Shown here piece after piece: positions 1-8,847 of a DNA stretch of 64,000 nucleotides; the first letter of the stretch is position 1, and the number at the start of each line of letters is the position of its first letter. The notes under the pieces are model-generated. The model made no database searches, had not been told where the DNA came from, and was given only the letters and a program-made list of their open reading frames with translations. The DNA is from Prevotella sp. (GTDB lineage: Bacteria; Bacteroidota; Bacteroidia; Bacteroidales; Bacteroidaceae). A program made the position numbers and the translations under genes. The stretch covers positions 1 through 64,000 of the forward strand of contig JAEAMQ010000036.1 of NCBI GenBank assembly GCA_016901395.1, read 5' to 3'.

Positions 1-249
1 TGGGGATTGGGGACAAATGAGAATTTGAGAAGCAGTTGAGGAATCAGGGAAATGAGGAGTTAAGACATATATTGGGTGGTCGAGGGGAAGAGGTTAAGAA
101 GCCATGAAGCTAAGAAGTTAAGACAAATGCACGTTTTTTGTGTACTGGCTACCATCAGCCGGCCCCCGCCAATGGCTTGAATATTGTCTTAACTCCTCAT
201 CCCCCTAACTTCTCAACTCTTTCAGATCATCTCCTTATCTCCCTCTATC
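1..249. other. Gene-free left edge with inverted repeat
   Basis: No coding region is seen. A perfect 16-bp inverted repeat lies at 52-67 and 185-200 (ATGAGGAGTTAAGACA and its complement). The 7-mer GTTAAGA also occurs as direct copies at 59-65, 93-99 and 117-123. It lies directly downstream of hisG, so it could serve as that gene's terminator region, but there is no classic T-run next to a tight stem. Confidence 0.5.
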
Positions 250-1101
250 TCACAGAATCATCTTCTCAATCGGTGTCACGAGGATGCCCTGAGCACCGAG
301 ATCTTTGAGCTTGCCGATGATTTCCCAAAAGCGTTTTTCGTCGAGCACCGTATGGATGGCACACCACTCGGAATCAGACAGAGGGATGATCGTGGGGCTC
401 TTGATGCCCGGCAGCACCTCTGTGATTGCTTTTATTTTATCCTTGGGCGCATTCATCATCACGTATTTCTTATCCTGAGCGGAGCGAACCGATTCGAAAC
501 GGAACAGCATCTCGTTCAAGATGGCATGTTTCTCGTCGTCCATCTGCCAGTTGCCAATGAGCAATGCCTCGCTCTGCATCACCACTTCCACCTCTTTCAG
601 ATTGTTGTGGACAAGTGTCGAGCCCGAGCTCACGATGTCAAAGATGGCGTCGGCCAGCCCGATGCCCGGACTGATTTCCACCGAACCCGTGATGACGTGG
701 ATGTCGGCCTTGATGTTGTTCTTATTGAGGAAACGCTGCAGAATGCCCGGATAGGATGTGGCGATCTTGCGACCGTCAAACCACGACAGGCCCGTATAAG
801 GCACAGCCTTGGGGATGGCCAGCGACAGGCGACATTTGGAGAAGCCGAGGCGCGAAATGATCTGCGCGTCCTCCTGACGCTCCTCAAACTCGTTTTCACC
901 CACAATACCGATGTCTGCCACACCGCTGGCTACGCTCTGCGGAATGTCATCATCGCGGAGAAACAGCACCTCGATGGGGAAGTTAGGACTCTGTACCAGC
1001 AGAGAACGCTTGCTGGGATAGACATTGATGTCTGCTTCTGCAAGCAGATTCATGGTGTCGTCATAGAGACGGCCTTTGGACTGAACAGCTATTCTTAACA
1101 T
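250..1101 (-). CDS. hisG: ATP phosphoribosyltransferase, long form
   Basis: HisG catalyses the first step of histidine synthesis, joining ATP and PRPP to give phosphoribosyl-ATP in the cytosol. The 283-residue length and a C-terminal regulatory domain (about residues 210-283, ending in the typical GILVTPIEKM) mark the long, hexameric, histidine-inhibited form that does not need HisZ. The N-terminal catalytic part opens with LRIAVQSKGRL and contains the PRPP-binding stretch around VSSGSTL. It is transcribed leftward; any further his genes would be beyond the left edge, after at least 249 bp without a gene. A Bacteroidetes -7 box lies 53 nt upstream of the ATG. Confidence 0.96.
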   Translation of the reverse strand: MLRIAVQSKGRLYDDTMNLLAEADINVYPSKRSLLVQSPNFPIEVLFLRDDDIPQSVASGVADIGIVGENEFEERQEDAQIISRLGFSKCRLSLAIPKAVPYTGLSWFDGRKIATSYPGILQRFLNKNNIKADIHVITGSVEISPGIGLADAIFDIVSSGSTLVHNNLKEVEVVMQSEALLIGNWQMDDEKHAILNEMLFRFESVRSAQDKKYVMMNAPKDKIKAITEVLPGIKSPTIIPLSDSEWCAIHTVLDEKRFWEIIGKLKDLGAQGILVTPIEKMIL

Positions 1102-1153
1102 ATCTTTGAATTGAAGTTTTCCTTTTACCTTTTAATAATCTTAAAAAACAATG

Positions 1154-1161
1154 CAAATGTA
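1154..1161 (-). promoter_or_regulatory. -7 promoter element for hisG
   Basis: The top strand reads CAAATGTA, the complement of TACATTTG, matching the Bacteroidetes -7 consensus TAnnTTTG upstream of hisG. It lies 33 bp from the rightward promoter of the transglycosylase gene, so the two are divergent. Confidence 0.55.
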
Positions 1162-1193
1162 CTTATTTTTATTATAGTATGCAATAAAAGTTG

Positions 1194-1201
1194 TACTTTT
1201 G
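1194..1201 (+). promoter_or_regulatory. -7 promoter element for lytic transglycosylase gene
   Basis: TACTTTTG matches TAnnTTTG, 18 nt before the ATG at 1220, which leaves a leader of only about a dozen nucleotides. Confidence 0.6.
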
Positions 1202-1219
1202 TGAACAAATCAATTGAAT

Positions 1220-2392
1220 ATGCGCTATTTATACTCCATGTTGTCCTTTCTTGTGCTTATGGCCGCAGTGGCTTCATGTCAGGAGCAACCGCGTCGGGAG
1301 ATGACGCCATGGGGTTCGGTAGTGGGCGATGACTCGGTGGCTTCGGGCCAGGTTTTTGGTTTGTCCGATATTATTAGCAATGGTGAGCTCATCGTGCTTA
1401 CCCTCTCCGGTCCGGAGACGTATTATGATTATCATGGGCGGGGCATGGGTCTGCAATACATGCTCTGCGAGAAATTTGCCGAGAGCCTCGGCGTGTCGAT
1501 GCGTGTGGAGGTGTGTAAGGACACTGCAGAGATGGTGAACCGATTGAAAAAGGGAGATGCCGACATCATCGCCTTTCAGTTGCCTAAAACCATAAAGGGC
1601 GTAGCCTTCGCCGGTGCAAGTGTAGACTCGCTCAAGACGGAATGGGCAGTGCAGTTGAGCAACAGAGAGCTGGCCGACACCCTCGACCGGTGGTTCAAGC
1701 CGTCGATGATAGCCGAAGTGCGACAGCTCGAGGATTTCTACCTCTCCACCCGCAGCATTCAGCGGCGAGTCTATTCGCCTATGCTCAATCGCGCCGGAGG
1801 AGTCATCTCCCACTACGATAAATATTTCCAGCAATACGCCCCATTGGCCCGCTGGGACTGGCGACTGCTCGCCGCACAGTGTTATCAGGAGTCTACTTTC
1901 GATCCTCAGGCACGGTCGTGGGCCGGAGCTTGCGGACTGATGCAGATCATGCCGTCGACCGCCACCCATCTCGGGCTGCCTCACGCCCAGCTCTTCGATC
2001 CTGAAAACAACATCGCCGCTGCAGCCAAATACATCCAGGAGCTCAACGGCTTGTTCCAGGATGTTCCACCTGCCGAGCGCATTTATTTCGTACTGGCCAG
2101 TTACAATGGCGGTCATTTTCATATCCGTGATGCGATGGCTTTAGCCCGAAAGAACGGTCGGAATGCCCACCGATGGGCCGAAGTACAGGAATTTGTGCTC
2201 AAGCTCAGTGTGCCGGCTTATTACAATGATGCGGTGGTGAGGCATGGATATATGCGTGGGTCGGAGACTGTAGACTATGTGTCGAAAATCAGCGCACGAT
2301 GGGCGCAATACCGTGGGGTGGCCCATGGCGGATATTTCGGTGCTCCTGTGGCCCCCGAAAGGGCGAAGCGGGGTAACCGTTGGCATATTTGA
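1220..2392 (+). CDS. MltF-like membrane-bound lytic transglycosylase lipoprotein
   Basis: This protein should cleave peptidoglycan glycan strands to 1,6-anhydro ends at the periplasmic face of a membrane. The N-terminus is a lipoprotein signal with lipobox VASC (Cys20). Residues about 50-170 resemble a periplasmic solute-binding (SBP_bac_3) domain, and about 205-350 form a goose-type SLT domain with the catalytic Glu224 in QCYQES and the following GLMQIMPSTA and ASYNGG motifs. This two-domain order is that of MltF, although 390 residues is shorter than the E. coli protein. An in-frame TTG at 1214 is possible but the ATG at 1220 places the signal peptide correctly. It is a single gene, divergent from hisG. 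Confidence 0.88.
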   Translation: MRYLYSMLSFLVLMAAVASCQEQPRREMTPWGSVVGDDSVASGQVFGLSDIISNGELIVLTLSGPETYYDYHGRGMGLQYMLCEKFAESLGVSMRVEVCKDTAEMVNRLKKGDADIIAFQLPKTIKGVAFAGASVDSLKTEWAVQLSNRELADTLDRWFKPSMIAEVRQLEDFYLSTRSIQRRVYSPMLNRAGGVISHYDKYFQQYAPLARWDWRLLAAQCYQESTFDPQARSWAGACGLMQIMPSTATHLGLPHAQLFDPENNIAAAAKYIQELNGLFQDVPPAERIYFVLASYNGGHFHIRDAMALARKNGRNAHRWAEVQEFVLKLSVPAYYNDAVVRHGYMRGSETVDYVSKISARWAQYRGVAHGGYFGAPVAPERAKRGNRWHI

Positions 2393-2775
2393 GGAATGAA
2401 GAGTGGGGGCTGCGGATGATGGCACTGTGAGTGTGGAGTGATGATTGGTCCATGCGGCGTAGACTTGAGTCGGGCATATCGGCTTTTGCTGCTCTTTGTG
2501 ATTGATATTTTTTGGCATGCCGATTTCGACTATACATTCATGTTGAAATTAGCTGACAAAAGCCACTCTGTGTTTCGATTATTTCGTATCGGCCAGTTGT
2601 TGATGCGGAAAACGGGGCAAAATGCGGGTTTTCTGTAAGGTGAAGAATTATAGAAAGTTGTCTGCTTTCTGCAGTATTTTTCTTTCCAAAGTTTTCTTTT
2701 AGATAGGCAATAACTACCTTTTGACATGGCTAAAACGGGCTTTTCGTGGGATGATTTGGGCCTTTTGGCTTGAAG

Positions 2776-2820
2776 ATTAGTATGTTTTCGCATGATGAAA
2801 AGGTAGTTTTCGCATGACCG
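2776..2820. repeat. Diverged 22-bp unit intergenic repeat, two units
   Basis: Two head-to-tail units, 2776-2797 and 2798-2820, share the TTTTCGCATGA core. Their 22/23-nt phase and the ACCG end match the better-preserved units at 13401-13467, but sequence identity is low, so membership of the same family is an inference. Confidence 0.4.
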
Positions 2821-3225
2821 TTAGAGCTTTGAGGATGTTTTATAGCAATTTTATGACTTCATAATGCGCTTTAATTTTCTATTTCAACTCATTTCGGAGG
2901 GCGTTTTTTGGTGAAGTTTTCATGACAAAGATGGAGGGGCGGGAGAGAGTAATGCCTATGTCTTTCAGGCCCTATATGTGGCCGTTTTGAAATCAATTCT
3001 GAGTTTTTTCAGTATCTTTTGTGGACCATGCTATTGTTGATGGCTAAAGCTTTTGTTCGTTAAAAACACAGAAGGAGCGTGTTTTATAGACAACCCCTCT
3101 GTATTGCGGCTTATCCTTCACTCATGGAGTACCAGTCATTCCGTTTATCATGGAATACTACTCATTTTTCCTATGGGTTTCTATATCTTTAACAGAACGT
3201 TGCTTGTCATTTGCCTTTAATTTAT

Positions 3226-3233
3226 TAATTTTG
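3226..3233 (+). promoter_or_regulatory. -7 promoter element for rarA
   Basis: TAATTTTG matches TAnnTTTG and ends only 6 nt before the A of the ATG at 3240. Transcription would start at or next to the start codon, suggesting a leaderless mRNA. Confidence 0.6.
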
Positions 3234-3239
3234 CATAAA

Positions 3240-4520
3240 ATGAGCAAACCGTTAGCAGAACGAATGCGTCCTACGACGCTGGATGACTATATAGGGCAAG
3301 AACATGTGGTGGGCAAGAATGCCGTACTTCGCCGGATGATTGAGTCGGGCCATATCTCTTCCTTCATACTCTGGGGACCTCCCGGGGTAGGGAAGACCAC
3401 GTTGGCACAGATCATCGCCAACATGCTCAAGGTGCCGTTCTATACGTTGAGTGCTGTGACGAGCGGTGTGAAGGATGTGCGCGAGGTAATCGACAAGGCC
3501 CGACAAGGCCAGTTTTTCAATGCCGAATCACCCATCCTGTTTATCGACGAGATACACCGTTTCTCCAAGTCGCAACAGGACTCCCTGCTCGGAGCTGTGG
3601 AAAAGGGTGTCGTGACGCTCATCGGTGCCACCACCGAGAACCCCTCGTTCGAAGTGATACGCCCGTTGCTCTCTCGCTGTCAGCTCTACGTGTTGAAGTC
3701 GCTCGAGAAGGACGATCTGACAAAGATACTTCATCGGGCCTTGACCGAAGATGTGGAACTGAAGGAGCGCAATATCAAGCTGGAAGAGACGGGTGCCATT
3801 ATGCGATACAGCGGCGGCGATGCCAGAAAGCTGTTGAATATACTTGATCTTGTAACCAAATCGGTAACTACCGATGAAGTGGTCATTACTGACCAGATGG
3901 TTGAAGATTTACTTCAACAAAATCCGCTGGCCTATGACAAGGACGGAGAGATGCACTATGATATCATCTCGGCCTTTATCAAGAGCATCCGAGGCTCCGA
4001 TCCCGACGCTGCACTCTACTGGATGGCACGGATGATAGAGGGTGGGGAAGACCCGCAGTTTATTGCCCGGCGGCTTGTCATCAGTGCGGCTGAAGACATT
4101 GGGCTGGCCAATCCCAACGCCCTGTTGCTGGCCAATGCCGCCTTTGATGCAGTGATGAAGATCGGATGGCCCGAGGGTCGCATCCCGTTGGCCGAGGCTG
4201 CGGTCTATCTGGCAACGAGTCCGAAGAGCAACTCGTCGTATATGGGCATCGACGCGGCCCTGAGCGAGGTGAGACAGAGCGGCAACGAACCGGTGCCACT
4301 GCCCTTGAGAAATGCCCCGACGAAACTGATGAAAAGCCTTGGCTATCACGACGGCTACAAGTATGCCCACGACTACCCAGGCAATTTTGTCGATCAGCAA
4401 TACCTGCCCGACAGTCTGGTGAACAAAAGGTTCTGGTTTGCCCAGCACTCCCCGGCCGAAGAAAAACTCTACCAGCGCATGTTGCAATGCTGGGGAGAGC
4501 GGTTTAGGAATGACGAATGA
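3240..4520 (+). CDS. rarA: Replication-associated recombination protein A (MgsA/RarA AAA+ ATPase)
   Basis: RarA is a clamp-loader-like AAA+ ATPase that acts at stalled replication forks. Walker A GPPGVGKT is at residues 46-53 and Walker B FIDEIH at 101-106; the sensor region SRCQ follows, and the C-terminal tetramerisation part contains SYMGIDAA and the HDYP(G) segment typical of the family. The 426-residue product is the usual length. An upstream in-frame ATG at 3150 would add 30 residues that are not family-like, and the promoter at 3226-3233 lies inside that extension, so the ATG at 3240 is chosen. The gene appears to stand alone. Confidence 0.95.
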   Translation: MSKPLAERMRPTTLDDYIGQEHVVGKNAVLRRMIESGHISSFILWGPPGVGKTTLAQIIANMLKVPFYTLSAVTSGVKDVREVIDKARQGQFFNAESPILFIDEIHRFSKSQQDSLLGAVEKGVVTLIGATTENPSFEVIRPLLSRCQLYVLKSLEKDDLTKILHRALTEDVELKERNIKLEETGAIMRYSGGDARKLLNILDLVTKSVTTDEVVITDQMVEDLLQQNPLAYDKDGEMHYDIISAFIKSIRGSDPDAALYWMARMIEGGEDPQFIARRLVISAAEDIGLANPNALLLANAAFDAVMKIGWPEGRIPLAEAAVYLATSPKSNSSYMGIDAALSEVRQSGNEPVPLPLRNAPTKLMKSLGYHDGYKYAHDYPGNFVDQQYLPDSLVNKRFWFAQHSPAEEKLYQRMLQCWGERFRNDE

Positions 4521-4664
4521 CGAGTGAGGAATGTGGAATGAGGGAGGAAATAGATTTCAATAAAAATCAACCATTGAGGGTTTACAGCCTGTTATAAGAA
4601 TGGTTGCGGCTGAGACCAAACGGGTCTTGTGCTGATAGATGACGATAAAAAAAGAAGAAGAAAA

Positions 4665-5615
4665 ATGAACATTGTAGTACTCGACGGCTATGCCGCCAAT
4701 CCGGGCGACCTCTCGTGGGAGCCTATGAAAGCCTTCGGAAGTCTTACGGTCTATCCGCGCACACCATCGGCAAAGGTGGTGGAATGTGCGAAAGACGCAG
4801 ATATCATCCTTGTGAACAAGGTAAAAATTTCGAAAAACGTGATAGATCAGCTGCCTCGATTGAAATATATTGGTGTGCTGGCTACTGGATATAATGTGGT
4901 GGATATCGAATATGCCCACAAACGGGGCATCGTGGTGTCCAATATTCCGGCTTACAGCACTGAGAGTGTGGTGCAGATGACATTTGCCCATATCCTCAAC
5001 ATCACCAATCAGGTGGGTTACTATGCAGAGGAGGTGCGTCGGCAGCGATGGAGCAAGAACGCCGATTTCTGCTTTTGGGACACCCCGCTCACCGAATTGT
5101 CGGGCAAGACACTGGGTATTGTCGGACTGGGAAACATCGGCATGCACGTGGCCACCATCGGCCGGCAGTTTGGAATGGACGTGTTTGCGCTGACCTCGAA
5201 GGAGTCGGCTGTGCTGCCCGAAGGCATCCAGAAGACCACCCTTGAGGGGTTGCTGAGCATCTCCGACATCCTCTCGCTCCATTGTCCGCTCACCCAGGAC
5301 ACCGACCATCTTATCAATGCAGAGCGCCTGCAGCTAATGAAGCCCGGCTCAATTCTTATCAACACCGGCCGTGGCCAGTTGGTCGACGAGGAGGCTGTGG
5401 CCGAGGCGCTGGAGAGCGGACACCTCTTGGGCTATGGGGCCGACGTGATGACGCTGGAGCCGCCATCGCCCGACAATCCCCTGCTGAAGCAGCCTCATGC
5501 CTATTTCACGCCCCACATCGCCTGGGCTTCGAAAGAGGCACGCACGCGGCTCATCGCTGTAGCCATCGACAACGTGAAGGCATTTGTAGAAGGACACCCA
5601 CAAAACCAGGTATAA
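4665..5615 (+). CDS. D-2-hydroxyacid dehydrogenase (glycerate dehydrogenase/hydroxypyruvate reductase type)
   Basis: An NAD(P)-dependent dehydrogenase of the D-isomer-specific 2-hydroxyacid family, 316 residues. The nucleotide-binding motif GLGNIG is at 154-159, and the catalytic Arg236 (NTGRG), Glu265 (LEPP) and His284 (PHIAWAS) are all present. The substrate cannot be read reliably; the overall pattern is closest to HprA-like hydroxypyruvate/glycerate enzymes. The ATG at 4665 follows a purine-rich stretch (AAAGAAGAAGAAAA). The stop overlaps the start of the next gene (TAATG), indicating translational coupling to a membrane protein of unknown role. Confidence 0.88.
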   Translation: MNIVVLDGYAANPGDLSWEPMKAFGSLTVYPRTPSAKVVECAKDADIILVNKVKISKNVIDQLPRLKYIGVLATGYNVVDIEYAHKRGIVVSNIPAYSTESVVQMTFAHILNITNQVGYYAEEVRRQRWSKNADFCFWDTPLTELSGKTLGIVGLGNIGMHVATIGRQFGMDVFALTSKESAVLPEGIQKTTLEGLLSISDILSLHCPLTQDTDHLINAERLQLMKPGSILINTGRGQLVDEEAVAEALESGHLLGYGADVMTLEPPSPDNPLLKQPHAYFTPHIAWASKEARTRLIAVAIDNVKAFVEGHPQNQV

Positions 5616-6253
5616 TGCTTTATACAGACCCGGCCTTTGTGCACACCGTGCAGGAAGTATTGGAAATCCTCGGCACACTGGCCTTTGCCATTTCGGGTAT
5701 CCGGCATGCTGCCGCCAAACATTATGATTGGTTTGGCGGCTTTGTCTGTGGCATTGCCGTCGCCATCGGTGGCGGTACGCTTCGGGATGTGATGCTGGGT
5801 ACCACACCTTTCTGGATGACCTCCCCGCTCTACATCGTGTGCACGATGTTGGCACAGTTGATAGTCATTATTTTTTCCCGTTCATTAAAGCGACTTGATA
5901 ATGCGTGGCTGGCCTTTGACACCCTTGGCCTGGCACTGTTTACCATTGCTGGTATACAGAAGACGTTGGCCTTCGATTATCCATTCTGGGTGGCCATTGT
6001 CATGGGATGTATGACAGGTGCGGCTGGTGGAGTCATACGCGACGTGCTGCTCAACAAGACACCGGTCATCTTTAAAAAAGAAATTTATGCCATGGCGAGC
6101 ATTGCCGGTGGAGGAGTCTATTGGTTGATGATGGAGCTGGGAGTAAATGTCGGTGTGACAGTTGCCACAACGTTTGTCGTGGTGGTGCTTATCCGTTTTC
6201 TGGCTTTGAAGTATCATATTTCTTTACCTGTTTTAAAGGGGGAGGAACAATAA
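5615..6253 (+). CDS. TRIC-family (UPF0126, YadS/YicG-like) membrane protein
   Basis: A 212-residue integral membrane protein with six to seven hydrophobic segments. It shows the internal duplication of the UPF0126/TRIC family: GGGTLRDVMLG in the first half and AGGVIRDVLLN in the second. Family members are trimeric cation channels; in bacteria the physiological role is not settled. The start ATG overlaps the stop of the dehydrogenase by one base, so the two genes form an operon and any link between an amino-acid-related dehydrogenase and this channel is inferred from that coupling only. Confidence 0.88.
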   Translation: MLYTDPAFVHTVQEVLEILGTLAFAISGIRHAAAKHYDWFGGFVCGIAVAIGGGTLRDVMLGTTPFWMTSPLYIVCTMLAQLIVIIFSRSLKRLDNAWLAFDTLGLALFTIAGIQKTLAFDYPFWVAIVMGCMTGAAGGVIRDVLLNKTPVIFKKEIYAMASIAGGGVYWLMMELGVNVGVTVATTFVVVVLIRFLALKYHISLPVLKGEEQ

Positions 6254-6266
6254 ATTTATGCACGTA

Positions 6267-6298
6267 TTTGGGCAAGTCACAATTTTTTAGTAATTTTG
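6267..6298 (+). promoter_or_regulatory. Promoter for pheT (-33 TTTG, -7 TAATTTTG)
   Basis: TTTG at 6267-6270 and TAATTTTG at 6291-6298 are separated by 20 bp, the expected spacing for the Bacteroidetes housekeeping promoter. A leader of about 30 nt follows. Confidence 0.75.
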
Positions 6299-6334
6299 CC
6301 TTGATTTTTCAATGGAATATAAACTCATCAAATC

Positions 6335-8803
6335 ATGAAGATTTCATATAAATGGCTGAAGGAATATGTTGACTTCGAACTTACCCCTCAAGAAACTGCT
6401 GACGCATTGACGGCTACAGGCCTTGAGGTGGATGCTTTAGAGGAAATTCAAGCGATAAGAGGAGGTCTGAAAGGCCTTTATGTGGGCAAGGTCCTGACGT
6501 GCGAGGCGCACCCCAACAGCGACCATCTCCATGTCACAACCGTGGATTTAGGCAAGGGCGAGGCCCAGCAGATTGTCTGTGGCGCACCCAATGTGGCTGC
6601 AGGACAGAAGGTGATTGTGGCCGACTTGGGTTGTGTGCTCTATGACGGCGACAGCGAGTTTGTTATCAAGAAATCGCGTCTTCGCGGCGTGGATAGCTTC
6701 GGTATGATCTGCGCCGAGGATGAAATCGGGGTGGGCACCGACCACAACGGTATCATCGTGCTGCCCGACGACGCTGTGGTGGGTATGCCGGCAGCTGAAT
6801 ATTACAAGTTGGAGAGCGACTGGGTGATAGATATTGACATCACGGCCAACCGTGCCGACGCGCTGAGTCACTATGGCGTGGCCCGCGATCTCTATGCCTC
6901 GTTGGTGCAGCAGGGCATCAATACCTCGCTCCATCGGCCCGACTGCTCGGCTTTTGCCGTAGACAATGAGAATCTTCCCATTGATGTTGAGATTGAAAAT
7001 ACGACAGCCTGCAAGCGTTATGCCTGTCTGAGCGTCACCGACTGTGAGGTGAAAGAGAGTCCGAAATGGTTGCAGGACAAGTTGACAACGGTTGGCTTGC
7101 GTCCTATTAATAATATTGTAGACATCACCAATTATATCATGCTGGCCTATGGTCAGCCCATGCACTGCTTCGATGCCGATATGGTGAAGGGCCACAAGAT
7201 TGTGGTTCGCACGCAGCCAGAGGGCACCAAGTTTGTGACACTGGATGGTGAGGAGCATGTGTTGGGCGAACACGACCTGAGCATTTGCAACGCCGAGGAC
7301 CCCATGTGTATAGCCGGTATCTTCGGTGGTAAGGGTTCGGGCACGTATGAGACCACCCGCAACGTGGTGTTGGAGAGTGCCTATTTCCATCCCACATGGA
7401 TTCGCAAAAGTGCCCGTCGTCATGGTCTGAGCACCGACGCGAGCTTCCGTTTTGAGCGCGGCATAGACCCCAACGGACAGATTTACGCCCTGAAGCAGGC
7501 TGCCATCCTTTGCAAGGAGCTGGCCGGCGGTAAGGTGTCGATGCAGGTTAAGGATGTATATCCCACGCCGATGGATGACTTCAAGGTAAGCTTGAAGTAT
7601 GAATACTGTGACCGATTGATTGGCAAGCAGTTAGGTAAAGACACCATCAAGAGCATCGTGACGAGCCTGGAGATGAAGATTGAGGCCGAGAACGAAGAAG
7701 GACTCGAACTCTTAGTGCCCGCTTATCGCGTGGATGTGCAGCGTCCTTGCGATGTGGTGGAGGATATCCTTCGTATCTATGGATACAACAATATCGAGAT
7801 TCCCACACAGCTGAAATCATCGTTGACCACTGAGGAAGAGGCTGACAAGGAGCATCGTTTGGAGAACATTGTCAGTGAGCAATTGGTGGGTTGTGGGTTC
7901 AATGAGATACTCAACAACTCTCTTTCCAAGTCGTCTTACTATGAGGCTAACGAGTGGAACTCCTTCGGTTGGGATACCACGGTGAAGGTGATGAATCCCC
8001 TGAGTGCCGACCTTGGGGTGATGCGTCAGACCCTTCTCTTCGGAGGCTTGGAATCGTTGGCACGCAACATCAACCGCAAACGCACCAACCTGAAGTTCTT
8101 TGAGGCTGGAAACGTATATGCTTACAATCCTGAAAAGGACAACCATGAGGAGTCTATCAAGGCCTATTCGCAGGAATATCATCTCGGATTGTGGCTCACC
8201 GGCAAGCGTGTAGAGGGCTCTTGGGCACATGCCGACGAGGAGACGACCTTCTATGAACTGAAGGCTTACGTGGAGAATATACTCCGAAGAGCCGGCGTCA
8301 GCGAAGGAATGGTGGTCAGTGGAAATACTGAGAACAACGTCTTTGCCTACGGATTGACGCTGAAAAACCGTGGCGGCAAGGTGCTGGTAGAATATGGTAA
8401 GCTCGGTAAGAAGGCTCTTCATCTGCTTGGTATCGACAATGACGTTTATTATGCAGAACTGAATTGGACGGCCATCCTGAAGGCTATCAAGAAAAATAAG
8501 ATAGAGTTCAAGGAACTGAATAAGTATCCTGCCGTGAGTCGCGACCTTGCATTGCTCATCGATGAGGGGGTGGAGTTTGCCCAGATTGAGTCGATTGCCC
8601 GACAGACGGAGAAGAAAATCCTGAAGAAAGTGGAGCTTTTCGACGTTTATCAAGGCAAGAATCTCCCCGCCGGAAAGAAGAGTTATGCCGTGAACTTTAT
8701 CCTCGAAGACGAGGGACAGACCCTGAACGATAAGCAGATTGAGGCTATCATGCAGAAGCTTATCAAGAACCTCACGGGCAAGTTAGGTGCTGAACTTCGG
8801 TAA
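6335..8803 (+). CDS. pheT: Phenylalanyl-tRNA synthetase beta subunit
   Basis: PheT pairs with PheS as an (alpha-beta)2 enzyme that charges tRNA-Phe; the beta chain holds tRNA-binding and editing functions. The 822-residue product has an N-terminal EMAP-type tRNA-binding domain (about 39-155, including HPNSDHLHV), a B3/4 editing domain (about 215-390), B5 (about 410-480), the catalytic-like core and a C-terminal FDX-ACB anticodon-binding domain (about 728-820, KYPAVSRDLAL). pheS is not in this window, so the two subunits are unlinked here, which is common in this phylum. Confidence 0.97.
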   Translation: MKISYKWLKEYVDFELTPQETADALTATGLEVDALEEIQAIRGGLKGLYVGKVLTCEAHPNSDHLHVTTVDLGKGEAQQIVCGAPNVAAGQKVIVADLGCVLYDGDSEFVIKKSRLRGVDSFGMICAEDEIGVGTDHNGIIVLPDDAVVGMPAAEYYKLESDWVIDIDITANRADALSHYGVARDLYASLVQQGINTSLHRPDCSAFAVDNENLPIDVEIENTTACKRYACLSVTDCEVKESPKWLQDKLTTVGLRPINNIVDITNYIMLAYGQPMHCFDADMVKGHKIVVRTQPEGTKFVTLDGEEHVLGEHDLSICNAEDPMCIAGIFGGKGSGTYETTRNVVLESAYFHPTWIRKSARRHGLSTDASFRFERGIDPNGQIYALKQAAILCKELAGGKVSMQVKDVYPTPMDDFKVSLKYEYCDRLIGKQLGKDTIKSIVTSLEMKIEAENEEGLELLVPAYRVDVQRPCDVVEDILRIYGYNNIEIPTQLKSSLTTEEEADKEHRLENIVSEQLVGCGFNEILNNSLSKSSYYEANEWNSFGWDTTVKVMNPLSADLGVMRQTLLFGGLESLARNINRKRTNLKFFEAGNVYAYNPEKDNHEESIKAYSQEYHLGLWLTGKRVEGSWAHADEETTFYELKAYVENILRRAGVSEGMVVSGNTENNVFAYGLTLKNRGGKVLVEYGKLGKKALHLLGIDNDVYYAELNWTAILKAIKKNKIEFKELNKYPAVSRDLALLIDEGVEFAQIESIARQTEKKILKKVELFDVYQGKNLPAGKKSYAVNFILEDEGQTLNDKQIEAIMQKLIKNLTGKLGAELR

Positions 8804-8847
8804 ATTAAGTACAAACAACGCATAAATAATTAATAAAAGAAATTCCC

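Larger units (their letters stand above)
2393..3239. other. Long gene-free interval before rarA
   Basis: 847 bp with no convincing gene on either strand; the open frames here are short and lack family features. It contains a diverged copy of the 22-bp repeat family (2776-2820) and AT-rich spacer. The rarA promoter sits at its right end. Confidence 0.6.

Noticed and set aside
1214..1219. TTG start for the lytic transglycosylase
   Set aside because: The ATG two codons later gives the proper lipoprotein signal peptide, and TTG starts are rare here.
4501..4560. Degenerate GAATGA-like repeats after rarA
   Set aside because: The short copies are too irregular and too few to call a repeat element.
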